The notes beneath the pieces are model-generated. The model was not told where the DNA came from, did not search any database, and saw nothing but the letters and a program-made list of their open reading frames with translations. Shown in pieces: positions 18,150 to 27,421 of a stretch of DNA of 64,000 nt (the first letter of the stretch is position 1; each line of letters begins with the position of its first letter). The stretch is taken from positions 97,296 to 161,295 of the forward strand of contig JBDVOA010000043.1 of NCBI GenBank assembly GCA_039969355.1, read 5' to 3'. Made by a program: the position numbers and the translations under genes. Source of the DNA: JL08 sp039969355 (GTDB taxonomy: Bacteria > Pseudomonadota > Alphaproteobacteria > Rhodobacterales > Rhodobacteraceae).

Positions 18150-19664
18150 CTAAACTGAACGGACGCCCGATTTCTTGATTTCTTCGGCGACCGCCTCGAT
18201 GGGGTCATCCGCAGTTTCTGCTTCTGACGCATCAATATTGACAGTTTCAGGCGAACCATCGGCAGTTGCGCCTTCTTCTTTTTCGTCGAGGGCTCCAACG
18301 ATCAACGGTAACATTTCCAGCCCCGAAGGTGAGACAATCTCTGTTACGGGCGGTACGGTCCAACTGAGCGTGTCAAAACCTTTACAATTCTCGCAAGTGG
18401 GCACCCAAGCGCCGTGAATATGCTGACAATTCTCGCAAACCCAGTGTGGTCCGCGCGGAACGCTTAGTGCGCGGGCCAGCCAACCGCGCACGACAGCGTC
18501 GGATGCGCCTTCTCCTCTTTCAATCGTCGCCATGATTGTTATTGAACGCGCATCTGGTGCGGTCTCTGGCAAATCACCCAGTGCCCGGCGCGCCGCAGGA
18601 AAATCCTCAGCCGCGATATTGAGTTCAGCCAAAAGCATACGGGATTCCGGATGATCAGGATTCTGTTTGATCAACGGCGCAAAACGTTTAATCCGGGCGT
18701 CAGGAGTTTCGTCTGGCACAATCGCGGCAAACGCCGCGGCGAGATCAGGATGCGGTTGCGTGCCCCATGCCTTCTTCAAAATCCGCGTTGCAAATCGCAA
18801 TTTGCCTTGTTCGATATAGCTGTGCGCCGCCATAACAACGGCTGGAATAAGATCGGGCGACAGGCGGTACGCGGCTATGGCTGCCTCACGCGTCTCAATC
18901 GAGCTGCCCTCTGCCAATATTTCCTTGGCTTCAGACAAGGCGAGCACGGCATCGCGCCGCTTGTGAACGTCGCGCGGCAAGCTACCGTGTTTCATCTTGG
19001 CGTTCAGTGTTTTACGAGCCCCGGCCCAATCTTCCTTTCCAGCCTGAAGTTTAAGCAATATGTCCTGCGTCTCTTCATGGCGGGGTTTCAGGGCAAAGGC
19101 CGTCTCGGCCAGCTTTAGGGCGGTCTCGGTCTCACCATTCTCCAGTTTTTGCTTCATGATACCGCGTACACCAACAAATCGTGTGGCATCATTCACGACA
19201 AGCTTCTTATAAACCTGCTCAGCCTTTCTCGTATCTCCGGCCATCTCTGCTGCCTGAGCGGTCAACAAGTTTGTGAGTTCTGGTTTGGCAAGATATTTCG
19301 CCGCTTTGTCCGCCTTTGACATTGCTAACCGCGCCTCGCCCGAGGCCAGAGCCATCATGCCATCTGACAGGGCTTGGTAACCTTTACGTTCGCGGTTTCG
19401 GTCGAAATAACGCGAGATAGCTGTCTCGTCGCCATTCAGGAAACGCCAGACGGCGACCAGCAAGGACATCAGTTTAAGGAATACCCAAATGGCAATTAGC
19501 AGCAATATCGCTGCGATCACCGACTGGAGCGGACCCAATGTGTATTCGGTTCCTGCGACAGTGATCTGAACACCGCCGTCGGTTTGCAGCAAGAAACCGG
19601 CACCAAGGGTCAGAGCCGCCACAACAACTACAAAAAGAACAATCTTGATCAATGACCAAAGCAT
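18150..19664 (-). CDS. hemY: HemY-family TPR membrane protein with C-terminal zinc ribbon
   Basis: A 504-residue protein. Two N-terminal transmembrane segments (LWSLIKIVLFVVVVAALTLG and the one after TLGPLQSV) form the HemY N-terminal domain. TPR-like helices follow. Near residue 410 are two CxxC pairs (CENCQHIHGAWVPTCENC) that look like a rubredoxin-type zinc ribbon. The role of HemY in haem synthesis is unsettled; it is not a protoporphyrinogen oxidase. It is the last gene of hemD-mitofilin-hemY, 10 nt after its neighbour. Confidence 0.9.
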   Translation of the reverse strand: MLWSLIKIVLFVVVVAALTLGAGFLLQTDGGVQITVAGTEYTLGPLQSVIAAILLLIAIWVFLKLMSLLVAVWRFLNGDETAISRYFDRNRERKGYQALSDGMMALASGEARLAMSKADKAAKYLAKPELTNLLTAQAAEMAGDTRKAEQVYKKLVVNDATRFVGVRGIMKQKLENGETETALKLAETAFALKPRHEETQDILLKLQAGKEDWAGARKTLNAKMKHGSLPRDVHKRRDAVLALSEAKEILAEGSSIETREAAIAAYRLSPDLIPAVVMAAHSYIEQGKLRFATRILKKAWGTQPHPDLAAAFAAIVPDETPDARIKRFAPLIKQNPDHPESRMLLAELNIAAEDFPAARRALGDLPETAPDARSITIMATIERGEGASDAVVRGWLARALSVPRGPHWVCENCQHIHGAWVPTCENCKGFDTLSWTVPPVTEIVSPSGLEMLPLIVGALDEKEEGATADGSPETVNIDASEAETADDPIEAVAEEIKKSGVRSV

Positions 19665-19674
19665 AATGGGACCC

Positions 19675-20928
19675 TTACTTACTGTTCAAACTTTGCGCCA
19701 GTTTTTCTGCGGCAGCCTGAGCTGCCCGGCGCGCCTCGGCGAGTGCGACCCAATCGGACATGGCGGGCATCGCGGTCGGAGGTAGCGTCTCGATCTCTGC
19801 AAGCGTATCATTCAACCGGCCCTCTTTCAGCGACGCCTCAGCACGTGACAGCACCGCGTCTGCATCGGACCCCTCACGAGGAGCCACGGATCGCGCGCCC
19901 AATTGGCGGCTCAAAAAAGCGACTACGCCGTTTTCCGCATCCGGATCGTCCATCCGGGCTGCCGACAAAGCGGCGCGGGCAGCGCCCGGAAACCGGTCCT
20001 GCAATTGAATCAGCGGTGATACGCCGCGCGCGGCAACCGCGCTCAAAGCCTCTGGGGCCGCCGTACCGGTGACGGAAACCAGATCAGCCAGCGCTGAATC
20101 AAAAGGCTGACCGCTGTCGATTGCTGATAGAACACGGGTCAAAGCGGCACGGGCCAGTGCATCCTGAGCAGTGAGCTCTGCGTTTTGCTCCATGGCCCTG
20201 GCATCTGACAATAACGATTCGATTTCTCCACGTTGGTCTGCAACCGCAGTTTGCAGGTTTTTTAGTTCACGTTCGTAGGCGTCAATGGCCGCTTGGGAAA
20301 CGCCTTGCGAAATGGGTTGTTTTTCCAGAGTGGTCAGCCGAACATCCAGATCGGTAAGATCCTTGGAAAGCGAGGCCAAAGTTGTCTGGAGTTTGGCAAT
20401 GGCGGCAGTGTTTCCCGCAATTCCTGTTTCAAGCGGTGTCGTGTCAGGCACCGCCATACTCGAAACTTGGCTTGTCAGGTTTGCGAGGTTCTGAGTCTGG
20501 TCGTCGACCCGGGCGGACAGGGCACTTACCTCCGTGCCTTTTGCCAATTGCCAGTTTTCCGGCAACATCGATTCGACAACGTTTGTTCTGGCAGCAGTAA
20601 AGCCCAATGCCGCCGCCACAACGCCCCCCAGAAAGACTGGCATGAACCCGATCTTTTTTTCAGGAGCTTCGTCCGACGTCTGCATTGCAGGTGCGGACAA
20701 TTCATCAGTTCCGGACTCGTCGGCTGATTCTTCGAAACTGTTCTCTTCTGGCACGGTGGGGCTTTTTTTCGCCGTGTCATCCATCTTCTTGGCGTCGTTC
20801 TTGGCAGTTGGATCAGACTTTTCGTCCCGCGCGGTTCCTAAGGCATCCGCCAACACATCCGTGGTCTGGTCTTGCACATCGTCAGCTTTGGGATCGATAT
20901 CTTTTGTTGATTTTCTCGCCTTGGCCAC
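19675..20928 (-). CDS. Mitofilin-like inner-membrane protein (COG4223)
   Basis: About 417 residues: an acidic, low-complexity N-terminal third, one transmembrane segment (IGFMPVFLGGVVAAALGFTAA), long coiled coil (VDDQTQNLANLTSQVSS; YERELKNLQTAVADQRGEIE), and a C-terminal helical domain with DRFPGAARAALSAARMDD. This layout matches the alphaproteobacterial Mic60/mitofilin relatives encoded between hemD and hemY, which shape intracytoplasmic or inner membranes. The start is one of three consecutive GTG codons after AAAAGGTGG; I use the one at 20928 (AKARKSTKD). The frame continues to 21006 but would run into hemD. Confidence 0.82.
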   Translation of the reverse strand: MAKARKSTKDIDPKADDVQDQTTDVLADALGTARDEKSDPTAKNDAKKMDDTAKKSPTVPEENSFEESADESGTDELSAPAMQTSDEAPEKKIGFMPVFLGGVVAAALGFTAARTNVVESMLPENWQLAKGTEVSALSARVDDQTQNLANLTSQVSSMAVPDTTPLETGIAGNTAAIAKLQTTLASLSKDLTDLDVRLTTLEKQPISQGVSQAAIDAYERELKNLQTAVADQRGEIESLLSDARAMEQNAELTAQDALARAALTRVLSAIDSGQPFDSALADLVSVTGTAAPEALSAVAARGVSPLIQLQDRFPGAARAALSAARMDDPDAENGVVAFLSRQLGARSVAPREGSDADAVLSRAEASLKEGRLNDTLAEIETLPPTAMPAMSDWVALAEARRAAQAAAEKLAQSLNSK

Positions 20929-20980
20929 CACCACCCACCTTTTCGATTCTGGTAAAACTGCCGCTGCAGTATGTACAACC

Positions 20981-21709
20981 TTACTGCGCTGTCTGATCTC
21001 CCTCAACCCGACAGACCTGATTAACCAGCAATTCTATCGATTCAGCCATCGCATGCGCATCGGGCCGTGCAGAAATCAGACATTCTTCATTAATTTCAGC
21101 GGCAACGGTATCGCTGATCGCGACAAGATAAAGAGGTGCCTTTCCTGGATTTTGCTTTACAAACTGCACGGCACTCCGTCGCGAAAACAACGGAACAATC
21201 ACGGGATCCTGCCCTGAAAGTAAATCTCTGGCTTTCTCGTTGAAGTCGACCAATTCCTGATCATAAACAACACAATCCGTCGTCGGTAAGCCCGCAGCAG
21301 ATAGCCGCTCAGCAATGTCACCAGAGCTATGACATCCCCGAAGATGCAGCAAGGGACCCTTGGGTGAGCGGGCAAGAATACCTTCGATCAGGCTTTCTGA
21401 ATTATGCCCTGCAACTACTGCATTCCACCCAAAGTTCAAGGCGGCCTGACAGGTTGCTTCGCCAACGCAATAGGCAATCCCGTGACGGTCCTGAGACGTT
21501 GGCGCCGCCGAAATTACGCCATAAATTGAGGTAAATATCAGTCCGGTTGCTTTAGCAAAGTCGATCGTTTCTGTGGTTGCGCTAATTACCATCAACGGGG
21601 ACACACAAATCGCCACGCGATCCTTTAATCTGTTCTCGATCAACGTGGCAAAACGCTCTGACGCGAGCTGGGGTCGGATCAAAAGCAATGTGGGAACTGG
21701 CGCCTGCAT
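20981..21709 (-). CDS. hemD: Uroporphyrinogen-III synthase
   Basis: Closes and rearranges hydroxymethylbilane to uroporphyrinogen III in haem and cobalamin synthesis. The 242-residue product has the weakly conserved HemD pattern: start LLLIRPQLASERFAT, central AYCVGEATCQAALNFG, and later LLHLRGCHSSGDIAERL and VPLFSRRSAVQF. The context, upstream of mitofilin-like and hemY genes and divergent from tsaD, is the classic alphaproteobacterial arrangement and supports the call. Confidence 0.9.
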   Translation of the reverse strand: MQAPVPTLLLIRPQLASERFATLIENRLKDRVAICVSPLMVISATTETIDFAKATGLIFTSIYGVISAAPTSQDRHGIAYCVGEATCQAALNFGWNAVVAGHNSESLIEGILARSPKGPLLHLRGCHSSGDIAERLSAAGLPTTDCVVYDQELVDFNEKARDLLSGQDPVIVPLFSRRSAVQFVKQNPGKAPLYLVAISDTVAAEINEECLISARPDAHAMAESIELLVNQVCRVEGDQTAQ

Positions 21710-21793
21710 GATTCAGCCCGGGATTGTTTGCCAACGACGACAGTGTTACCTGCGCACCCAGTGGCTTGCAACGCATCTGGACGGATCATCTTG

Positions 21794-22891
21794 ATGGCAA
21801 ATGTACTGACTATTCTGGGTATTGAAAGCAGCTGCGACGATACGGCAGCCGCCGTGGTTCGCCAGAACCGAGACAGCGCGCCGTCTATTCTGTCGTCGGT
21901 TGTGTATGGCCAGACTGATCTGCACGAATCCTTTGGTGGCGTCGTGCCGGAAATTGCGGCCCGCGCGCATGCCGAAAAGCTGGACGTCTGCATCGCCGAA
22001 GCCCTGTCAAAGGCGTCGCTGACACTGGTTGATTTGGATGGAATTGCTGTAACTGCCGGACCGGGACTCATCGGAGGTGTTTTGTCTGGTGTTATGTGTG
22101 CCAAAGGTTTGAGCGCGGCAACCGGACTTCCTCTGATCGGCGTCAATCACCTTGCGGGCCACGCCCTGACGCCCCGGCTGACGGACCAGATACCATACCC
22201 TTATATGATGCTTCTTGTCTCGGGCGGCCACTGTCAGTTCCTGATTGTGCAAGGACCCGACCAATATCACCGGCTTGGTGGCACGATTGATGATGCGCCC
22301 GGCGAAGCGTTTGACAAAACCGCGCGTCTCCTTGGATTGTCACAACCGGGTGGTCCTTCGGTCGAAGCCGAGGCGCGCGCCGGAGATCCGAGGCGTTTCA
22401 CCTTTCCCCGCCCTTTGTTGGACCGCCCGGACTGTAACCTGTCTTTTTCTGGCCTCAAAACCGCATTGCTGCGCGCCCGAGACCAAGTCATTGCCGAGAA
22501 AGGTGGATTAATGCGGAAGGACCGAACCGACCTTTGCGCAGGCTTTCAAGCGGCTGTTTCAGATGTGCTGGCCGTTAAAACGACGCGGGCGCTTGGGCAC
22601 TATCTTGATCTGGATTCTAAATCCCCAACATTTGCCGTAGCCGGCGGTGTCGCTGCAAATACAGAAATTCGATCAGCGCTAAGGGCAGTCACAGACAAAA
22701 TGAATGTCCAGTTCATTGCACCACCCCTTGAACTCTGTACCGATAATGCAGCGATGATCGCTTACGCAGGGTTAGAGCTTTTTCAGAATGGACACTGCGA
22801 TGATTTGACAGTGTCCGCGCGCCCCCGCTGGCCATTGGATACAGACAGCCCCGCAATTTTGGGCAGCGGTAAAAAGGGGGCTAAGGCATGA
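21794..22891 (+). CDS. tsaD: tRNA N6-threonylcarbamoyladenosine transferase subunit TsaD
   Basis: Transfers the threonylcarbamoyl group to A37 of ANN-decoding tRNAs, with TsaB and TsaE (not in the window). The 365-residue product has the ASKHA signature GIESSCDDTAAAVV, the metal-binding histidines in GVNHLAGHAL, LLVSGGHCQF and SGLKTALLR. The start at MANVLTILG is set by this conserved N-terminus; the frame upstream to 21728 lies in the divergent promoter region. Its stop overlaps the gpsA ATG by ATGA. Confidence 0.96.
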   Translation: MANVLTILGIESSCDDTAAAVVRQNRDSAPSILSSVVYGQTDLHESFGGVVPEIAARAHAEKLDVCIAEALSKASLTLVDLDGIAVTAGPGLIGGVLSGVMCAKGLSAATGLPLIGVNHLAGHALTPRLTDQIPYPYMMLLVSGGHCQFLIVQGPDQYHRLGGTIDDAPGEAFDKTARLLGLSQPGGPSVEAEARAGDPRRFTFPRPLLDRPDCNLSFSGLKTALLRARDQVIAEKGGLMRKDRTDLCAGFQAAVSDVLAVKTTRALGHYLDLDSKSPTFAVAGGVAANTEIRSALRAVTDKMNVQFIAPPLELCTDNAAMIAYAGLELFQNGHCDDLTVSARPRWPLDTDSPAILGSGKKGAKA

Positions 22892-23850
22892 CGATCAGTG
22901 TAATAGGATCAGGCGCGTTTGGTACTGCGCTTGCGATATCCTTGGCGCGAAAAGGACCGGTCTTTCTATGGGCGCGCAACGCAAAACATGCGATCGAAAT
23001 GAAATCCGCGCACGAGAATACACGGCGTTTGCCCGGGGCCGCGTTCCCGGATTTAATTCACGTGACCGCAGATATTGCTGCTGCTTTGGACAATGACGTG
23101 ATTCTGTTGGCCGTGCCGTTGCAGCAACTGCGCAATGTCCTGAAAACCTGCGGCAAGGCACTCGCCGGCAAAATGCTTGTCGCCTGCTGTAAAGGGATTG
23201 AACTCAACACCGGCAAAGGCCCGGTTCAGATCATTCAGGAAGAGATTACAACGGCACAGGGCGCAATTCTGACAGGTCCGAGCTTTGCCCACGACATCGC
23301 GAAGGGCCTGCCAACCGCCCTCACGCTGGCCTGCGCGGATGCGTGGGCTGGCAAGGCATTACAAAAAATGCTTACCACGCCGAATATTCGGATTTATCGC
23401 ACAACTGATACCATTGGGGCCGAATTGGGTGGTGCGCTCAAAAACGTGGTAGCCATCGCCTGTGGCGCAACAATAGGCGCCGGACTCGGTGATAGTGCGC
23501 GGGCTGCGCTGATGACGCGCGGATATGCCGAGATGCAGCGTATGGCGCATTCTCTGGGGGCCGATCCGAACACGCTGTCAGGCTTGTCTGGCTTTGGTGA
23601 TCTTGCGCTGACCTGTTCATCAGAACAATCACGCAACTATCAATTGGGTCTGTCCCTTGGGCGCCAGATCGCCTTTGACCCATCGATAACGGTAGAGGGC
23701 GCTGCAACTGCCCGTGCTGTGATCGAGCAGTCCAAAATTTTAAAGATCGAATTGCCAATCACGGATATGGTTGTGCAGTTGCTAGATCAGAAGATATTAA
23801 TTCAGGACGCAATGGCCAGTTTGCTGGCGCGCCCCCTAAAGGAGGAATGA
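22888..23850 (+). CDS. gpsA: Glycerol-3-phosphate dehydrogenase [NAD(P)+]
   Basis: Reduces dihydroxyacetone phosphate to sn-glycerol 3-phosphate for phospholipid synthesis. The 320-residue product has the N-terminal Rossmann motif ISVIGSGAFGTALAI, then LTGPSFAHDIAKGLPTA and ELGGALKNVVAIACG, which includes the catalytic Lys. Coupled to tsaD by a 4-nt overlap; the pair is conserved in Alphaproteobacteria. Confidence 0.97.
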   Translation: MTISVIGSGAFGTALAISLARKGPVFLWARNAKHAIEMKSAHENTRRLPGAAFPDLIHVTADIAAALDNDVILLAVPLQQLRNVLKTCGKALAGKMLVACCKGIELNTGKGPVQIIQEEITTAQGAILTGPSFAHDIAKGLPTALTLACADAWAGKALQKMLTTPNIRIYRTTDTIGAELGGALKNVVAIACGATIGAGLGDSARAALMTRGYAEMQRMAHSLGADPNTLSGLSGFGDLALTCSSEQSRNYQLGLSLGRQIAFDPSITVEGAATARAVIEQSKILKIELPITDMVVQLLDQKILIQDAMASLLARPLKEE

Positions 23851-23851
23851 C

Positions 23852-24124
23852 ATGCTGATTGCCCTGATTGCCCGTGACAAAGACGGTGCCTTGCAGGTGC
23901 GCAAAGACAATCGTGCTGCACATTTGGACTATATCAAGGAAACTGGCGTCGTCGCACATGCAGGCCCGCTTCTGGACGCCGAGGGCGACATGATCGGATC
24001 GCTTATTGCGTTGGACTTGCCGGATATCGCTGCTGCAGAGTATTGGGCCGAAAACGATCCCTATGCCAAAGCCGGATTGTTTGAGGACGTTGAATTGATT
24101 CGCTGGAACAAGGTGATTGGGTGA
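23852..24124 (+). CDS. YCII-family protein
   Basis: A 90-residue ferredoxin-like protein of the YciI family. It has the conserved early Arg/Asp region (IARDKDGALQVRKDNRAAHLDY), the His of the family active-site pair in VVAHAGPLLD, and ENDPYAKAGLFEDVEL. The biochemical role is unknown for most members. An AAAGGAGG ribosome-binding site lies inside the gpsA 3' end, one nucleotide separates the genes, and the stop overlaps the EVE gene start. Confidence 0.9.
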   Translation: MLIALIARDKDGALQVRKDNRAAHLDYIKETGVVAHAGPLLDAEGDMIGSLIALDLPDIAAAEYWAENDPYAKAGLFEDVELIRWNKVIG

Positions 24125-24543
24125 TGCCCTACTGGTTATTCAAATCCGAACCTAGCACCTGGAGTTGGGATGATCAGGTTGCCAAAGGCGATGTAGGCGA
24201 AGAATGGGACGGGGTGCGCAACTATCAGGCCCGAAACTTCATGCGGCAAATGGCTGTAGGCGATCGTGGGTTCTTTTACCATTCACAGACCGAGAAAGCG
24301 GTTGTCGGCATTGTCGAAGTGATTGCCGAGGCCCATCCCGACAGCACGACCGACGATGAGCGTTGGGAGTGCGTGGATATCAAGGCGATCGCGCCATTCG
24401 ACGCGCACGTGACGCTTGAGAAAATCAAGACCGACGGTCGGCTAGATGAGATGGCGCTGGTGCGCAATTCGCGACTGTCCGTTCAACCCGTCACAGAGTC
24501 CGAATGGGAAATTGTCTGCGCATTGGGCAATGTCACCCCGTAG
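24124..24543 (+). CDS. EVE domain protein (YTH-like modified-nucleobase reader)
   Basis: A 139-residue single-domain protein beginning MPYWLFKSEPSTWSWDD and containing GVRNYQARNFMRQMAVGDRGFFYHS, the EVE core that resembles PUA/YTH folds. EVE proteins are proposed to bind modified bases in RNA or DNA; the ligand is unproven. The ATG overlaps the upstream stop (TGATG), making tsaD-gpsA-YCII-EVE one tightly coupled operon. Linkage to a tRNA-modification gene hints at an RNA role. Confidence 0.92.
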   Translation: MPYWLFKSEPSTWSWDDQVAKGDVGEEWDGVRNYQARNFMRQMAVGDRGFFYHSQTEKAVVGIVEVIAEAHPDSTTDDERWECVDIKAIAPFDAHVTLEKIKTDGRLDEMALVRNSRLSVQPVTESEWEIVCALGNVTP

Positions 24544-24593
24544 GAACGTGATCTGAAAGCAAGCAAATATCGGTTTGAGAGGAGAAGTCTTTC

Positions 24594-24992
24594 ATGGAAC
24601 TTGTCAAGATCGTGGCTGCAGGTGTTGCATCTTTTGCTTTTGGAGCCGTGTGGTACATGAGCCTGGCCAAGCCTTGGATGGCGGCATCAGGCGTCAAACT
24701 GGATGCCAGCGGCGAAGCACCGGCTAACCGCTCCGACCCGATTCCCTACATCACCAGCCTGCTGGCTTCGATCATTGTTGCCGGGATGATGCGCCACGTC
24801 TTCGCATTAAGCGGTATCGACACTGTCGCAAAGGGGATCGTTGCCGGCTTTGGGATTGGATTGTTTCTGGTGACGCCATGGATCGCTACGTTTTACGGAT
24901 TCACCGGAAAACCGCGCAATCTACTGTTTATAGATGGCGGATATGCCACATTTGGATGTACCGTAATCGGGTTGGTTTTGACGCTTTTCTAA
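24594..24992 (+). CDS. DUF1761 family membrane protein
   Basis: A 132-residue protein with four hydrophobic segments and the family start VASFAFGAVWYMSLAKPWM. The function is unknown. AGAGGAGAAG lies about 8 nt before the ATG. It follows the EVE gene by 50 nt and may be the end of that operon. Confidence 0.85.
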   Translation: MELVKIVAAGVASFAFGAVWYMSLAKPWMAASGVKLDASGEAPANRSDPIPYITSLLASIIVAGMMRHVFALSGIDTVAKGIVAGFGIGLFLVTPWIATFYGFTGKPRNLLFIDGGYATFGCTVIGLVLTLF

Positions 24993-25005
24993 GGTTAAAA
25001 ACGCA

Positions 25006-25041
25006 ACGAAGGGTCCCGGCAGAACCGCCAGAACCCTTCGT
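25006..25041. terminator. Hairpin after DUF1761 gene
   Basis: A 9-bp outer stem (ACGAAGGGT / ACCCTTCGT) with an inner GGC-AGAACC-GCC stem. There is no T run on the plus strand; on the minus strand a TTTTT lies four bases beyond. It is probably the 3' end of the DUF1761 transcript, with weaker support than a standard terminator. Confidence 0.5.
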
Positions 25042-25169
25042 ACCCCACGTGCTCCCAAAGCCACCACACGTGTATCGAAATTTGGTCCTGGCCTTACTGG
25101 CCCGATACCTATGACTATCAAAACTGTAGCTCCGGCGCAATTTCCAAGTGCTTTAAATGCCAGCCAATA

Positions 25170-25207
25170 AAGAAACGCCCGCTTAACCAAATAAACGAGC
25201 GTTTCTT
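25170..25207 (-). terminator. Intrinsic terminator after DUF2853 gene
   Basis: Arms AAGAAACGC and GCGTTTCTT pair over a 20-nt loop. On the minus strand the stem ends in TTTCTTTATT, 14 nt after the DUF2853 stop. Confidence 0.7.
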
Positions 25208-25221
25208 CGTGAGTGGCGTTC

Positions 25222-25563
25222 TTAGCTGTACGCCGATTCCTTGCCGAAATGTTTGGTCAGCATGTAATAGACAACTGCCCGATACTTGTTGCGTTCGGAT
25301 TGGCCATAAGTCTGGAGCGCCTTATTGATACCCTCCATCAATTCCGGGCCATCGCTCAGGCCCAGCTTCTTCATCAGGAAATTCTTTTTGACTGTTTCAA
25401 GTTCGCTTGCTTGCGATCCAGCCACGGTAGACGCATCCGCGTTATAGATTGCAGGGCCGCAGCCGATGGTCACTTTTGTTAAAAGGCCCATGTCCGGCGT
25501 CATGCCACACTTGTTCTTCAAATCATCTGCATATTGCGCAATCAAATCGTCGCGTTTGCCCAT
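25222..25563 (-). CDS. DUF2853 family protein
   Basis: A 113-residue soluble protein beginning MGKRDDLIAQYADDLKNK and ending KYRAVVYYMLTKHFGKES, typical of this small uncharacterised family. The ATG at 25563 has GGGAG eight nucleotides upstream; the frame further upstream has no such site. It is monocistronic, with about 210 nt of gene-free sequence between it and the ahcY terminator. Confidence 0.85.
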   Translation of the reverse strand: MGKRDDLIAQYADDLKNKCGMTPDMGLLTKVTIGCGPAIYNADASTVAGSQASELETVKKNFLMKKLGLSDGPELMEGINKALQTYGQSERNKYRAVVYYMLTKHFGKESAYS

Positions 25564-25775
25564 TTGGTATCTCCCTATGTTTAATCTGGCCAAGCCCCGT
25601 TGGCAGTGAGCGCGAGGATACTTGCTCGATCAGCGACCACAAAGGGAAAAGTTAACAAGCGTTCCCCTTATTGGCTCAGCAAACTGCATTGCCCGTGATC
25701 ATTCCGTTCAAACGGGAACACACCGGGAACTTTACAACCGCTTGGTGGTGTCAAATAGGTCCTAGATGGGCAAAA

Positions 25776-25800
25776 AGCCGCGCAATTGTCTTGCACGGCT
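25776..25800 (-). terminator. Terminator of ahcY (T-rich on both strands)
   Basis: A ten-pair stem with one mismatch (AGCCGCGCAA / TTGCACGGCT) around a 5-nt loop. On the minus strand it ends in TTTTTG 26 nt after the ahcY stop; on the plus strand it is followed by TTCTTTTTTG. Confidence 0.85.
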
Positions 25801-25826
25801 TCTTTTTTGTATGATCGCACTTCTGA

Positions 25827-27221
25827 TTAGTAGCGATAATGCTCTGGCTTAAACGGACCCTCGGGCTTCACGCCAATATATGCTGCCTGATCTGCGTCTA
25901 ACTCTGTCAGCCTGACCCCGATCCGGGCAAGGTGGAGTCGGGCGACTTTTTCGTCCAGATGCTTGGGTAGGATATAGACGTCGTTTTCGTAGTTGTCGCC
26001 TTTGGTCCATAGTTCGATCTGAGCCAAAACCTGGTTAGTAAACGATGCAGACATCACGAATGACGGGTGACCGGTGGCATTACCAAGGTTCAGCAGACGC
26101 CCCTCGGACAACAGAATGAGGCGATGCCCATTTGGCATCTCAATCATGTCCACTTGCTCTTTGATGTTGGTCCACTTGTGGTTCTTGAGCGCCGCGACCT
26201 GAATTTCGTTGTCAAAGTGACCGATGTTGCCGACAATCGCCATGTCTTTCATTTCGCGCATATGCTCGATGCGAATGACGTCTTTGTTGCCAGTTGTCGT
26301 GATGAAAACATCTGCAGAATCGACCACATCTTCCAGCCGGACAACTTCAAACCCGTCCATCGCAGCCTGCAGCGCACAGATCGGGTCAACTTCCGTCACC
26401 TTCACCCGTGCACCTGCGCCTGAAAGCGATGCGGCAGAGCCTTTGCCAACGTCTCCATAGCCCATGACAACCGCAACCTTTCCAGCCATCATGGTGTCCG
26501 TGGCGCGACGGATGCCATCGACCAGCGATTCCTTGCAGCCGTATTTATTGTCGAATTTCGACTTGGTAACCGAGTCATTGACGTTGATTGCCGGGAACGG
26601 CAGTTGCCCCTGCTTCTTCAATTCATACAGACGATGGACGCCAGTTGTAGTTTCCTCAGAGACGCCTTGAATGGCGTCGCGTTGTTTGGCGAACCAACCG
26701 GGGCTTTGTGCAATGCGTTTGCGGATCTGCGCGAACAGCGCCACTTCCTCTTCGGATTTTGGCACTGCAATCAGATCTTCTTCGCCCGCCTCGACGCGCG
26801 CACCGATCAGTATGTACAACGTGGCGTCGCCACCATCATCCAGAATCATGTTGCATGTGCCAGCCGGAAAATCGAAAATCTTGTCGGCATAGTCCCAGTA
26901 TTCTTCCAGTGTTTCGCCTTTGATCGCGAAAACTGGCGTGCCGGTTTCGGCAATTGCCGCCGCCGCATGATCCTGTGTCGAAAAAATATTACACGACGCC
27001 CAGCGCACGTCGGCACCAAGTTCGACCAGAGTTTCAATCAGAACTGCCGTCTGAATCGTCATATGCAGGCTGCCTGCAATCCGCGCACCTTTCAGAGGCT
27101 TGGATTTACCATATTCCTCGCGCAGGGACATCAGGCCCGGCATTTCAGTCTCAGCGATATTCAGTTCTTTGCGACCATATGCGGCCAATCCAATATCTTT
27201 AACGATGTAGTCGTTGCTCAT
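25827..27221 (-). CDS. ahcY: Adenosylhomocysteinase
   Basis: Hydrolyses S-adenosylhomocysteine to adenosine and homocysteine, relieving product inhibition of methyltransferases. The 464-residue product has SAHH signatures: WASCNIFSTQDHAAAAI, the NAD-binding GYGDVGKGSAASLSG, and the C-terminal LDEKVARLHL...GPFKPEHYRY. The length includes the roughly 40-residue insert of proteobacterial enzymes. It supplies homocysteine to the methyltransferase of the 6.4-7.3 kb region. AAGGA precedes the ATG. I looked for an SAH or SAM riboswitch in the roughly 200-nt leader and could not recognise one. Confidence 0.98.
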   Translation of the reverse strand: MSNDYIVKDIGLAAYGRKELNIAETEMPGLMSLREEYGKSKPLKGARIAGSLHMTIQTAVLIETLVELGADVRWASCNIFSTQDHAAAAIAETGTPVFAIKGETLEEYWDYADKIFDFPAGTCNMILDDGGDATLYILIGARVEAGEEDLIAVPKSEEEVALFAQIRKRIAQSPGWFAKQRDAIQGVSEETTTGVHRLYELKKQGQLPFPAINVNDSVTKSKFDNKYGCKESLVDGIRRATDTMMAGKVAVVMGYGDVGKGSAASLSGAGARVKVTEVDPICALQAAMDGFEVVRLEDVVDSADVFITTTGNKDVIRIEHMREMKDMAIVGNIGHFDNEIQVAALKNHKWTNIKEQVDMIEMPNGHRLILLSEGRLLNLGNATGHPSFVMSASFTNQVLAQIELWTKGDNYENDVYILPKHLDEKVARLHLARIGVRLTELDADQAAYIGVKPEGPFKPEHYRY

Positions 27222-27421
27222 CTCTTAATTCCTTACAGCTTATTTGCCGGTCAGATAGCACTCGTGTTGCCAAGGAACAATGCTCTATCGAAAGGCAAGG
27301 CTAACGACAGCTTCACTGGTATCGTCGCGCCACATCATTGCTGTTTTTTCGGGCCATCTTTCCACGCAACAAGCACGGACCAAGGCGGTCGGCGGTCTGC
27401 TGACATCCGGAGGGGCGCGGT

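Noticed and set aside
20534..21217. 227-codon plus-strand frame antisense to the mitofilin-like gene and hemD
   Set aside because: Crosses two genes on the other strand and shows no protein family.
27222..27421. Possible SAH or SAM riboswitch upstream of ahcY
   Set aside because: No consensus core or convincing pseudoknot could be identified by eye; a covariance-model search would be needed.
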